Below, piece after piece: positions 49,706 to 60,271 of a DNA stretch of 64,000 nt. Positions within the stretch are counted from its first letter, which is position 1; each line of letters begins with the position of its first letter. This DNA comes from Echiichthys vipera (lineage: Eukaryota > Chordata > Actinopteri > Perciformes > Trachinidae): assembly GCA_963691815.1 (NCBI GenBank), contig OY829657.1, forward strand, positions 14,370,880 through 14,434,879, written 5' to 3'. Position numbers and translations under genes: made by a program. A model generated the notes under the pieces. It saw nothing but the letters and a program-made list of their open reading frames with translations, was not told the DNA's origin and ran no database searches.

Positions 49706-51078
49706 CTACTTTAAGCTGGCCATTATACCCACAGCCATCGCTATCAGCACCAGAATTCCCATCTCCATCATCCGGCCCATACCCTTCTCCTCAATCGTCT
49801 CATGCTTTTTCCTCAGCATCTCCTCTCTGCGGAGTCTGGTTTCTCGGTCTCTCTGCAGCTGCTCGTTGTAGTGGGCCTTGATGAACTGGTCAAACTCAAA
49901 CACGCTTCCTCTGCTGTTGAAGTTCACCACAGACCGTCGGCTCTCTGTTGGCCGTCTCGTGGAGCTCCCTGTGTCCGTGGCAGCGGAGGGTCTGGCTGTT
50001 GTGTTGAGGTCCGACTGACTCAACAGACCCAGGTTGTATTTCTTCCTCAGTGCCTTGTTGCCCAGCACGGTGTAGGCCTCGCTGATCTCAGAGAAGCGGA
50101 CAGTGGCAAACTCGCTGCCGGCGTTTCTGTCCGGGTGGTAGATGAAGGACTGCTTGTAGTAGGCTGTTTTTATCTGAGCTTGAGTGGCGGTGGGTAACAC
50201 CTCCAGGATTTCATAGTAGCCAGTTTCGGTTTTGTAAAGGGGCTCAGATCGGGGGCCATTGCCTCTGTAAGCTCTGATGAACACAAACTGTCCATGATGT
50301 CCCCAACACAAACCTACACTCTGCTGTTGATGAGTGGGCCTGAAGGTGCAGAAATTCATCTGAAATATTAAAAAAAGAAAGAAAGAAAGCATACCTTTAT
50401 TGTTCCTGCAAAGGTAAACTCCCTTTTCACTCTGATCATTATTTTTCATGTTAAACACACACAGGCCTGGAATACATGCATTAATGGAGAAATGTAAGAA
50501 CAAGCAGTTTGGGGGTTTGGTGCCTTGCTCAAGGGCACAACTGAAGTGCCCAGGAGGTAAAATGGCACCTCTTCAGCAACCAGTACACCCTCCATTTTTG
50601 GTCTGTAGGGGGACTTGAACCGGCGACCCTTTGGTCCCCACTGAGCTACTGCCTGTTAATGTTAACATTGACTGAGTTACAGTCAGTTTATATCGTTACT
50701 GCAAAATCCAAGTAGTGGCTTCTCTATTTTTTGAACCTGGGACTCGTGAGAAGGTGTATGCTCTTTGTTGAACCCCGAGATAAAGTAACACTGAGAGACT
50801 TTTGCTTGTTTCCAAAGTGACATCGTCAACAACAGCAAACAGAGGTGTCACCCTACCCCAGGAGTGTAACTGTCCTGTGGGACTCGAACGGTCGCTCCGT
50901 CCGCTGCACTTCCGGCTCCATGCAGGTCTCCGTTTTTAATATCAACCGCCGATATAGACGAAGAAACCTGTATTGCACTTTTGCTCAGTTTACACTGACT
51001 TCCCAGGAGGTATCTGTTGTTTATTTTGTGTGCAAAGTTGTATGCCCCTCTTACAAAACGAAGCCTGACCTCCGCCAT
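49706..51078 (-). CDS. dnajc30: DNAJC30-like mitochondrial J-domain protein
   Basis: The main exon 50359-49706 encodes 217 residues. The J domain lies at about residues 45-112 (TGYYEILEVLPTATQAQIK, HPD at 75-77, FSEISEAYTVLG and LRKKYNLGLL). It is followed by a Ser/Thr-rich linker, the DNAJC30-type motif FDQFIKAHYNEQL, a charged helix, and a C-terminal hydrophobic segment GILVLIAMAVGIMA. DNAJC30 is an inner-membrane J-protein linked to ATP synthase and complex I maintenance (known). The exon begins with ATG directly after an acceptor. An upstream mini-exon, 51078-51055 (MAEVRLRF, AACATGG start context, donor gtaaga), joins in frame and gives 225 residues, close to human (226). The small first exon is inference; translation could also start at the second-exon ATG. 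Confidence 0.85.
50515..50660 (-). mobile_element. tRNA-derived SINE fragment in the DNAJC30 intron
   Basis: Read on the minus strand it opens with a tRNA-like head: ggcagtagctcagtgggga (A-box-like), then cgccggttcaagtcccc (B box). A body with tggtgccttgctcaagggc-type sequence (as read on plus) follows. This unit is widespread in fish genomes in my recollection. Family name not assigned. Confidence 0.6.
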
Positions 51079-51082
51079 GTTT
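51070..51082 (-). promoter_or_regulatory. YY1-like motif over the DNAJC30 first-exon start codon
   Basis: On the minus strand, caaacATGGCGGAgg matches the YY1 consensus AAnATGGCGG, an arrangement common at start codons of housekeeping and mitochondrial genes. ETS-like CCGGAA cores flank it: cacttccgg near 50908-50916, catttccggg near 51111-51120, and atccggaag near 51893-51901. Together with the lack of a TATA box this suggests a housekeeping bidirectional promoter between DNAJC30 and IAH1. Confidence 0.4.
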
Positions 51083-51196
51083 GAAGAGGGCAAAAAAGAA
51101 GTAGAACACATCATTTCCGGGATGCGGACCGTGGCTCGTCTTAACAGCGACCCGCTGCGGAGCATGGCAACAGCAAAAGCCAAAGAGTCCATGTAA

Positions 51197-51926
51197 CAAA
51201 ATAATCATTATGTGTGTTCATGATTGTGTTAAAATGTGTGTATACTTATTTTGGGGTTTTGTATTATTGTACTAATAATATGTACTTTATTTTTCACTTT
51301 TTCTTGTTTTTTGAATCATTCAGTTTCTTGTGCCAGTGATGTTCTACTATTTTGTACAGTAATTTAGGTTTATGCACATACTTACAAACTACATACTACT
51401 TACATACTACAAATTCTGAATTTACACCTAACTAAAACTAATGCAGTCTTATGCAACAGTGCTGCGTAAATCCTATCTTAAAGACGGTTAAAATGTTCAG
51501 TTTTTGGCAAAAGTGCTTAAAAAAGTTATTGGTGCATCTTTAACATCATTTTGGAGGTTTGTGGTGCTATATATGTTGATATTTGTTATTCATATAAATC
51601 CAACTTTTGACTTTCAAGGTGAAAATACACAGTAGTTAGACAGATTTTGACATACAAAGTCAAAATATTAAGAGATTAATTCCAAACTATTTAATAGTAA
51701 GTCAAGACATTTTTTGTCATTTTTTGTCATTTGTGTCATTCCTATCATGATTATATTTTATTTTATACACGTGTCTGTTTATATTTTATAATGATAAATA
51801 CGTTATATAGTAGCTGAATATCTAACGTAAAAAATGTCATGATGTTAAGACTTTTATTGTGAAGTACGGTAATACGTCACAACAACCTCCTATCCGGAAG
51901 TTTGATCTCGTGCAGCCAGTTTCATT
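51197..51926. other. DNAJC30-IAH1 divergent intergenic region
   Basis: About 0.7 kb, AT-rich in the middle, with no coding sequence. The IAH1-proximal end contains an ETS-like ccggaag (about 51895-51901) roughly 30 bp upstream of the IAH1 ATG, so the start of transcription must be close to the start codon. Confidence 0.45.
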
Positions 51927-54900
51927 ATGTCTAAATTCAAAACACTAATGTGGCCTAAAGTGATTTTATTTGGGGACTCCATCACACAGGTTAGCTCACG
52001 CAAAATCCATTTTAAAGACTAATATTGTGCAAATTAGCAGCTAACGCTAACTAGCTCAGTAGTTAGCATTAGCTGCTAGCTTGTTAGCTTAATTTTGTAA
52101 TTAAAACAACAAGTGCTGTTGATTCTTCCAGTTTTCATTTCAAGCCAATGGCTGGGGTTCAGAAATTGCCAACAAACTAGCAAGGTAACTAATGTATGCT
52201 ATTCTAAAACACTTCCCCACTGTGTCAATTAACTGAAATTAAACTGTAGTTTTATTTACTTTTTCTTCTTTCTATTGATATTATAATTATGTTAAGAATG
52301 TATTACTTTAAGCACTTCCTTTCTAATTCATTCTTAATCGTGTATAATAACATGTCTATATTTGATCACAGTGCTTTGAACCAGTTATGTTATATATTAA
52401 TATTTATTATTATATATATTTTTATTTTTTATATTTATTATTTAAGTTTTTGTACATTTTCAATAAAGTAAAAAAAAAAAAGGCAAGTTCGTGCCCATAA
52501 AATCTCAATAATGTGTGTTCAGACATATTCCTCTTTTAACTGTATTTATATATGTGGTTTAATTTTCACTGTGATATGTTTGGAAGAGATTGCTAATTGA
52601 GCTTGACGATTATATACACTTTACCTATCAAGAATAAATCACTTTGTCCAAATCACTTCATGAGAAGAGGTTTATAATAATAACTTTTTGAGCAACAGTG
52701 TTTATTTGTCCTTGATTTCTTTTTTTCCCCTAATGGAAGAGCTCATCTAAGTTTTCATACATTTGAATATGAACAGAAATGATACTGATTTATGCAAATG
52801 ATCTATCCAAACTAAAGTGCTTTTGACAAAGGACATGTATATTTCCCTGTTTTCCCATCAGAAAGTGTGATGTTGTGAACAGAGGACTGTCCGGCTACAA
52901 CTCCAGATGGGCTAAGATAGTTCTTCCTCGCCTCATGGACAACAACACAAACTCTGCCGACAACAACAACAACATAGCTGCTGTCACTGTCTTCTTTGGA
53001 GCTAATGACTGTGCACTGGAAGGTGAAGCTTCCTTGACACAACCTCTAACGACAATTCAAGAAGTTTGATAATGATACACATGTTCCTGTATTGGATTTT
53101 AATACATCTCTAGAATAGTTTTCTTGATTAAAAGGGGCAGTCCACAGATTTTGCACAGATCTGTTAACTTAATGTTTTATGACGTGCGATACATTTCTAT
53201 GATGTTTTTTATGACATACAGCATACTTTTAATATGAGACATACCACAAAATTATGTCTGGTGAATTTAAGTGAGGCGGTGGTTAGCGCTGTCGCCTCAC
53301 AGCAAGAGGGTTCCTGGTTCGAATCCCGGCTGGGGAGTTTGCATGTTCTCCCCGTGTCTGCGGGGGTTTTCTCCAGGTTCTCCGGCTTCCTTCCACAGTC
53401 CAAAGACATGCACGTGTGAGGTTAATTGATGACTCTAATTTGCCCGTAGGGGTGAATGTGAGTGTGAATGGTTGTCTGTCTCTGTTTGCCTCCATGTGCG
53501 CTGCGATAGACTCGCGTCTTGTCCAGGGTGTACCCCGCCTCAGCTGGGATCGGCTCCAGCCCCCCCCCCCCCGGGACCCTGATAGGGACAAGCGGTGGAA
53601 GATGGATGGATGGCCTTTCAGTGATCAGCAGCAATTAAAACAAGATAATAAATAATGTAATCTTAATACACAATGAGTTAAATGCGTATAATAAATCAGC
53701 AGCTGGAGAGTGGGTGGTAATATTTACAGTCCTCAGTCCTTAACAGCTATAGGGTGATGGAGGCTACAGTTCTGGACTGTTTATTCTGTCTGTTGGCACT
53801 TCGATGACTCTGTATCTCTTTTCTGATGACAAGAGGACAAACAGCCTCACTGGTGCTGCTCAACTTCTTGTGTAGACGTACAGACGTGCAGACATACTAA
53901 TGTGCAAGTTTAGGAGCATAGTTCCCACAATCCTCAGTGTGTTTTTTTAACCACCTGGACCAAGTCTTTCAGGTTCTCTGCAGTGCAGCTGGTATATCAC
54001 CCCGTGGGACAGTAGCAGAGGAAACTCTAAACTACTCTATGGTGCTACTGTAACAGTGTATTTGGAGCATGAAGTTTGGCATGTTTGAGAATTCTTAGGA
54101 AGAAAAACCTCCTGTTCAGCATTCTTCATGACATCCTATACTACGACTGTTTTTTGTATTTCTTCCCTCAAAAATGTGTTGTGTTTACACCACAGAAATG
54201 ATCCCATTTTGGATTTGACTTTTATAAATATTTGGACTGTTGTGCTGTGTGCATCAACAGCAGATTTTTGTTTGTATAATACATTCTCTCACACTTTCCG
54301 TGTTGACGCAACATGCTCAAAACAAGCTTAGAAAGACGTGGACATTTATGAGACAGGGAGGTCTAACAGTTTAAAACAATGTGTTGTGTGAATATTGTCA
54401 TCGGTAATCAATAATCCTTTCGTAATGTATGATTTTGCCTCGTTCCTGTCATGCAGATAAAAACCCCCAGCAGCATGTCCCCCTGCAGGAGTATTCAGAG
54501 AACCTGAAGGAGATCACCAGGCTTCTGGCTTCAGCCGGAGTGTCAGCAGACAGAGTTATCTTCATCACTCCTCCTCCTCTTCATGAGCCAGCCTGGGAGA
54601 AGGAGTGCGTTCTGAAAGGTAACACTCATTCACAATTTCTCCCCTCTCATGTGCTATATGGTGTTCTCGTGTTGCCATTTTTACGCTCCAGGCCTAAAAT
54701 GATTAGGAGTGCTGCTTCATGTCTATTTTTTTTCAGGATGTCCACTCAATCGTCACAACTCCGCAGCAGGGCAGTACGCCCAGGCGTGTGTCCAGGCTGC
54801 CAGTCAGTGTGGCGCAGACGTCCTGGACCTCTGGACACTCATGCAGAAAGATGGACAGGTGGGTACTTGTTACTGTCACTGCAACATGAAATCCACACAC

Positions 54901-56167
54901 ATAACAATGAAAAACACTTGACTTTATTCAACTTCCAAATAATATCCCAGGATTTTCATGGAAACTATGTCATTTGGCACATAACTAAAGAAAAGCAGCA
55001 CATTAATTCCAATAAGTTCTAGTGTAACGTAAAGATTCTTTAATTTAGTGCACAACAGGTTAGCTGAACATGAAAAAGCAAGTCAGTCAATACACTGTCC
55101 TATATTTAAAAAAAGTTGTACAAGCACTTTTATCTAGGGAGCTTATTGATGCCGGCATATTTACCTGGACTTCACAGATGAAGAAAAACAGAACCGACCG
55201 AACTGTAAACTGTCAAAGTCTGAAAAACAACGTGGCAACAAAAGTATATGTATCAGATTCAAACTGTATTCAAAGATCATGTCAGCGAGCTGGCATTCAT
55301 GAAGGACGAGACAGAACAGAGAAAATAAACGCATGTGATAGTAAACAAGCTGTTGTCACGCATGTTAGAGCTACGGTACGTCAGGAAATCCTTTTTGCGT
55401 TAACATTACGTGGAAGGGTTTTCCACAGACTACTGCAGCAATTCATTTCATTTAAATAAAATTCCTTCAGTTTTCCACAACTTTCAAGGCTTTCCTGATT
55501 TCATCTTTGAATTTTTCAGGCCTGGAAAATTAGATTTTGGAATTCCATGACTTTTCCCGGTTTTCCATGACTTCGGGAACCCTGTAAATGAGAAATAAAT
55601 GAATACCTACTTGGATTTAAATTGAGCTTTTCTTTGTATTTTATTTTTTCCTTATAATTAATCACCAAGTTACATAGTTCTTAAACGTAAAGTTGCAAAG
55701 GCTTGATTAGATCATGGACCCGTAAAATAAATTACTGCTGTAACAGGCCGTACAGAAATTGACCATTAGATTCTTAGTTCATCGAATTTGCAGATTTTTG
55801 AATCAGATTGGATAAATGTAATATTTGTCAATATGGGGTCCTTAAATGTTTCAAATCCTACAAATGTCTCATAGGAGATAAATTTAAAGCACTGACCTAA
55901 ACGTAACCAGACCCAGTATTGAGATTTTTCTTTATGCCCCATTTTCTACCTCTAAATTAAACCCTTCCTGTTCCGTCCTCTGCTCCGCAGGACTACACAG
56001 TCTATCTGTCTGACGGGCTGCATCTCTCCGAGAAGGGAAACCAGTTTGTGGCTCAGCACCTGTGGGGGCTGCTAGAGGGTCGTGTGGCTGACCTGCCCTT
56101 CATCCTTCCTTACTGGGGAGACGTGGATGCCAAGAGCCCCGAGGGCAGCCTTCTCTGTGACCAGTAA
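51927..56167 (+). CDS. iah1: IAH1, isoamyl acetate-hydrolysing esterase 1 homolog (SGNH hydrolase)
   Basis: Six exons: 51927-51989, 52132-52184, 52862-53022, 54457-54618, 54737-54858, 55991-56167. All are GT-AG with consistent phases, giving 245 residues (human about 248). SGNH blocks are visible: LFGDSITQ with the catalytic serine (residues about 14-21), VNRGLSGYNSRWAK (Gly block), FFGANDCAL (Asn block) and SDGLHLSEKGN with the Asp-x-x-His pair. The family hydrolyses short esters; the mammalian substrate is not firmly established. The start is the first ATG in frame with GDSIT and gives the family length. Intron 3 holds a complete-looking SINE. Confidence 0.96.
53268..53615 (+). mobile_element. 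Full-length-looking tRNA-derived SINE in IAH1 intron 3
   Basis: The head has ggtggttagcgctgtcgcc (A-box region) and ggttcgaatcccggctgg (a perfect B box). The body contains gcatgttctccccgtgtctg, ccacagtccaaagacatgca, gtgtaccccgcctcagctg and ggctccagccc, and the tail ends in gatggatgg. I recognise this as a very common teleost SINE; exact family name not asserted. Confidence 0.85.
55480..55590 (-). repeat. Dispersed-repeat end in IAH1 intron 5
   Basis: The plus strand reads cctggaaaattag..., ccatgacttttcccggtttt and ccatgacttcgggaaccctg. The reverse complement begins cagggttcccgaagtcatgg, which looks like the terminus of a dispersed fish DNA element. Only one end is recognisable. Confidence 0.4.
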
Positions 56168-56381
56168 AGGAGAGGATGTTGGCTTGGGAAAACATCCTCA
56201 AGATCCTACAGGGCTGGATATTCTGTGGAAAACAAAACACTCACCAGCACTTGGTGGAAATTCCCACATAAACTGAGAGCCTGTTGCTGGACTGCATTCC
56301 TGCTATGAAACAATGAAGCAGCTGTGAATTGTTTTTGCCAGTACTTCAATGCAAGACGGTGTATTTGTGTTTAAAATGCAC

Positions 56382-56397
56382 AATAAAGATTTTTATT
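56382..56397. terminator. Opposed poly(A) signals of IAH1 and ADAM17
   Basis: AATAAA on the plus strand (56382-56387), 215 nt after the IAH1 stop, is followed five bases later by TTTATT (56392-56397), which is AATAAA for minus-strand ADAM17. If both are used, the two mRNAs overlap at their 3' ends. ADAM17 also has an earlier candidate (TTTATT near 57439-57444, about 280 nt past its stop). Confidence 0.55.
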
Positions 56398-57723
56398 TTG
56401 AGATGCGTTTATAATGCAGACACTTAAAAAAAAAAGGATGGACTTGTATAAGCAGAAACATTAAGAATATACACATCAGATTATATGACACAGGACATCT
56501 GCTCGTTGTGTAACAATTCACATCAGTCGAGGAGAGCCAGTTAGCTACACGGTCTAGTTTTTCTTCTTGACCTACAGTTAAATACATATTTTACAATTTT
56601 AACATGTGACACAGCAGGCAACAGTGGTGAGACAGCAGTAAACAGGAGAAAGGTATAGAACTCACATTGGCACCAGGACAGAAAACCGAGCAGTACAACA
56701 GAAGTTTCCTTTGAAGTTAAATTTACGATTGTCCAGCTTCATGTTCTTCTACTAAATGTTTTGCACAGAAATACGTCAGAACGGTTAGGCACAAAATCAG
56801 AAAAGGCACCATGTTTCATACAGACGATTTGACCTACTCTGGGAGTTTCAACAGCTTGACAAACAAGTGTAATACTGAAGAGACCACTTGTCCATGCACA
56901 GTATTTAAAATGTTGCACCCTAAGTACTGAGTCAAAATATTATACAAGCCAGTAATTAAAAACATTAATAACACAGAACAGTAATGACGTGTATAAAACT
57001 TATTTCAATTCTCCAGTGATGTGAAAAATACTTCAAGTGCAATTATGACAGATATTCAGGATAAAATTCATTTTTAAGTCCAGGTTTGCTGCTTAATAAT
57101 CACACTGAAATGTTTTATCTTTTAAAATGATAAAATAACTACATAATAATATGCACTGTATATGTTAGTGGAACAAACCAGTGAGGCTGCATTGCTATGA
57201 CGACAGTTTGTGAACAAGCATGTAACGGAGAAAAGGCCAGACATGATACTTCTTCTTTTTTACAGTTATAATCCAAAACAAGACACACTAACAAACTTGG
57301 GATAGAGCCTTGGGATCTAATGTAATCGTTTTTTTGTTGTTGTTCGTGAAAATTGCATATACAGAAAGTATTTTGCCACTATGTTACCGCAAAACCTAAT
57401 TTAAGTCTATGATGTGTTTGGGCGATGGTCCGCGGTAGATTTATTTCCACAGCCCTGCTCAGATCTCCCAGGCTTCATCTGGCCAAGGACCCCTTACCTC
57501 ACTGAGCAAAGGCACAGCATTATTTCACCACAGGAACACACAGACATGAATTCACTTCACTCAGTCACTGCTTGTAACATGTATGTCATTATCTTTACAG
57601 CTACACCTTAGCCTTTACCAACAGTTACTGCCTGGGATTTGTGATGAGAAAAAAAAAATCATGTTCCCTAAAACAAATATCAGGTTGCATCATGTATGTG
57701 TTGGTGCTTTTAGTGATTTACCC
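56398..57723 (-). other. adam17: ADAM17 3' UTR
   Basis: About 1.3 kb of AT-rich sequence without coding potential between the ADAM17 stop codon and the opposed poly(A) signals at 56382-56397. No repeat or RNA gene recognised. Confidence 0.5.
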
Positions 57724-60232
57724 TCAGCACTCTGTCTCTTTTGTGTCAAAGCATTCCTGCCTCTTGAGGCGCCGCCGTTCGCTGCTTGACTGGTTCTGCT
57801 CGGTCAGATCCTCGTAAGAGGATTTCGTAGCCGACGAGCAGGCTCCTGCGGTTGTGAAATCGTCCGACGGGTCCTCCTCTCCCAGGTGAGAGTCGCTGGT
57901 GTTGTCCTCCTGGATGGTGGCCATCCGTGGCTCCCCTGCACTGTCCGGGGTGGGGCCGTAGCTCGGGTCGGGGGCCTGGGAACTGGTGCTGGCCGCGGTA
58001 GAGGCCACGACCTGAGTCTGCTGCTGAGGCTGCTGGGGCAGGGAGGAGGGCGCGGTCCGGCCGGCGGAGGAGGAGGGATGCTTGACGATGCGCCCGGGTG
58101 CTAACTCGAAGTTGTTCAGCATTTCTTGACTCTGAAGAGCAAGAACAACATGTGAGACCGAGTCACATCAAAGCTGTCTATCTCTGACAGAGGAGGGATC
58201 CACTCCCTTTTTACTCCATTCTGCTCAGATCCTTATAGTTCAAAATCATGAAATAGTTCATTTAAAAACCCTAAAACAGTTTCCATTATACTTAAAGAGA
58301 AATTAAGTATTAGCTATCTGCTATCTCCTTCCCATTATCACCCCCATGACCCCCTTTAAAGAGAGGGAATGAGTAAAACAAACGTTTCTCATAGTGGACA
58401 TTTTGTCAAACAGAGGTTCAACTAATATTAATAATGGCTGCAGTGCATTTAGGGAGCACAAGGACCCTGACATTGAGCATGTCACACCTAAATAGAGTCA
58501 TCCATCATTCATGTTTAGTTGCCATTACAAGTCAAAATGTCTGCCATGACAAAAGTCTATAGAGGAATGTGCCCTCTGACTGTTCCCAATCAAACCTGAA
58601 AAACACAGTGCAGACAGCCATTACAAAAAGAAAAAGAAAAAGGTAAATAATAATGATAAAAAAAAAACAACAACCACCTAAAGGCCATTACCCTCTTCTT
58701 GTTGTGGCTTTGAACAGCAGATGCAAACTTAAAGACGCTGACACACACTGCACCGGATTTCACAAAAGACAACAAGGTGCAACCTGCTCAGTCCTCTGTC
58801 TGTTTGAATACTCCTAAAATTCATTCTTGCTTTCTTGAGGTAATTTCTGATCAGATACAGAAGAACTCTGTGCAGAGGAGCTTTAGTTTGAGCCTCTCTC
58901 ACTTCATCTCAGTGAAAGGTGAAAGGCACAGGTGTGTTTGAAATGGTGTAAAATGTGCAACCAGATCAGTGATTACATCAAGGAGTAAGTGACTTCAGGA
59001 GTATCCCAAACGTGGGCCACTGACCATGCATCATCATGGACTCAATGGCAACGCAACACCAAGCCATGGTACGCGCACTCACCTATGGCGGGAGCTCTAC
59101 TACAAACTTCCACCATCTGCTGCAGTTCCAATGAGAATGGAAAAGGGCCAAGGCAAAGAGTGATGGACAGGTCATTCAGAGCTTGAACCTGAAAGTGAGG
59201 CCCTCACTGACGGATTCTGAATCCATTTGTGTCCTGCTCTCAACCCTGTGTTTTCAAGACTGTAAGCCAATTTAGCACCAGGTTTCTCTCAGACTGTCGT
59301 TAGAATGGTGTTGCAAAAATGTTTATTAGGTTTAAAAGTAAGAATGATTTGTTGTAGCAGACATTGAATGTCAAAGACACGGAATACTATATCAAATTAC
59401 AAAGTAAGGCATCACGCTCTTGTGATGCCATAAACAACATTTTTTCCTCCTCTGATAACTTAACTTAAATCTAACATTTTTTCTCAATAACATTCAATAA
59501 TCATGACTACATAAGCAATTAATTCACAAACTGCTAAAACCTTATTGGTGAACATAAACCATGTAACATCTTTTTTTCCAGTGGAAACACAAATAGAACA
59601 CAAATACAAAGATTTCTCATATGAAATGATCTTTTTTGTACAGTCTATGGAACTGATTTAGCTTCAGCACATTATGTTGTGTTCATGTACTACAGCTCCA
59701 CTCAGGGTAAAATGCTGATTGAGAAAATTAATTTTCAGGGCTCTTTAAATGAAAAAGTAGTATCTAAACAAAATGTTAACTTTTTAAAAAGGCTCACAAA
59801 AGTTTAAAATACTGTCAAACATAGCAGAGATACATTTGATGTTAAACATGTAAGAAGTAAATTCTTATTTTATTGTTGGTAATTATATCTGATTTATTGT
59901 CCTCCCTGCAGGATTTTTGCTGATTGCTGACCTCATGTAATGGTGGCATGTGATGCAGAGATTAGGACATAGATTAAGAGAAAAAGGCAACTACCTCAAT
60001 CTGAACATCAACCTTCATACTCCCCTCTGCCTTCCTTATTTAACGTGTCAGTGTGTTTCAAAAAGCAATGAGGGATTGTATTAGTTTGGTTAGTGTGGCA
60101 GCAAGGCTAGTGCACGGGTTTATATATGGGCATTTAAGAGATGAGAAACTTACAGTTGGCGGGTAGTAGAAGGACTTTGTGTTCTCCTCATACTCAAGAT
60201 CAAGTCGTTTGTCCTGCAGAGAGAAACACAAA

Positions 60233-60271
<39 letters not shown>

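Noticed and set aside
49802..50197. 131-codon plus-strand frame
   Set aside because: It is antisense to the DNAJC30 coding exon, which has the recognisable J domain.
50848..51192. 114-codon minus-strand frame with an Arg-rich start resembling a mitochondrial presequence
   Set aside because: It overlaps the probable DNAJC30 first exon but reads through the good donor at 51054-51053. Only the part before that donor is likely to be transcribed as exon, and MAEVRLRF has the better start context.
53268..53615. Possible tRNA gene from the perfect B box
   Set aside because: The body and gatggatgg tail are those of a SINE and the head does not fold into a full cloverleaf by eye. The heads at 4163 and 50660 are rejected for the same reason.
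57886..58104. Gly-rich plus-strand frame
   Set aside because: Shadow of the GC-rich last ADAM17 exon on the opposite strand.
58989..59186. Plus-strand 65-codon frame
   Set aside because: No family resemblance. The minus-strand splice signals over the same bases are the more interesting feature.
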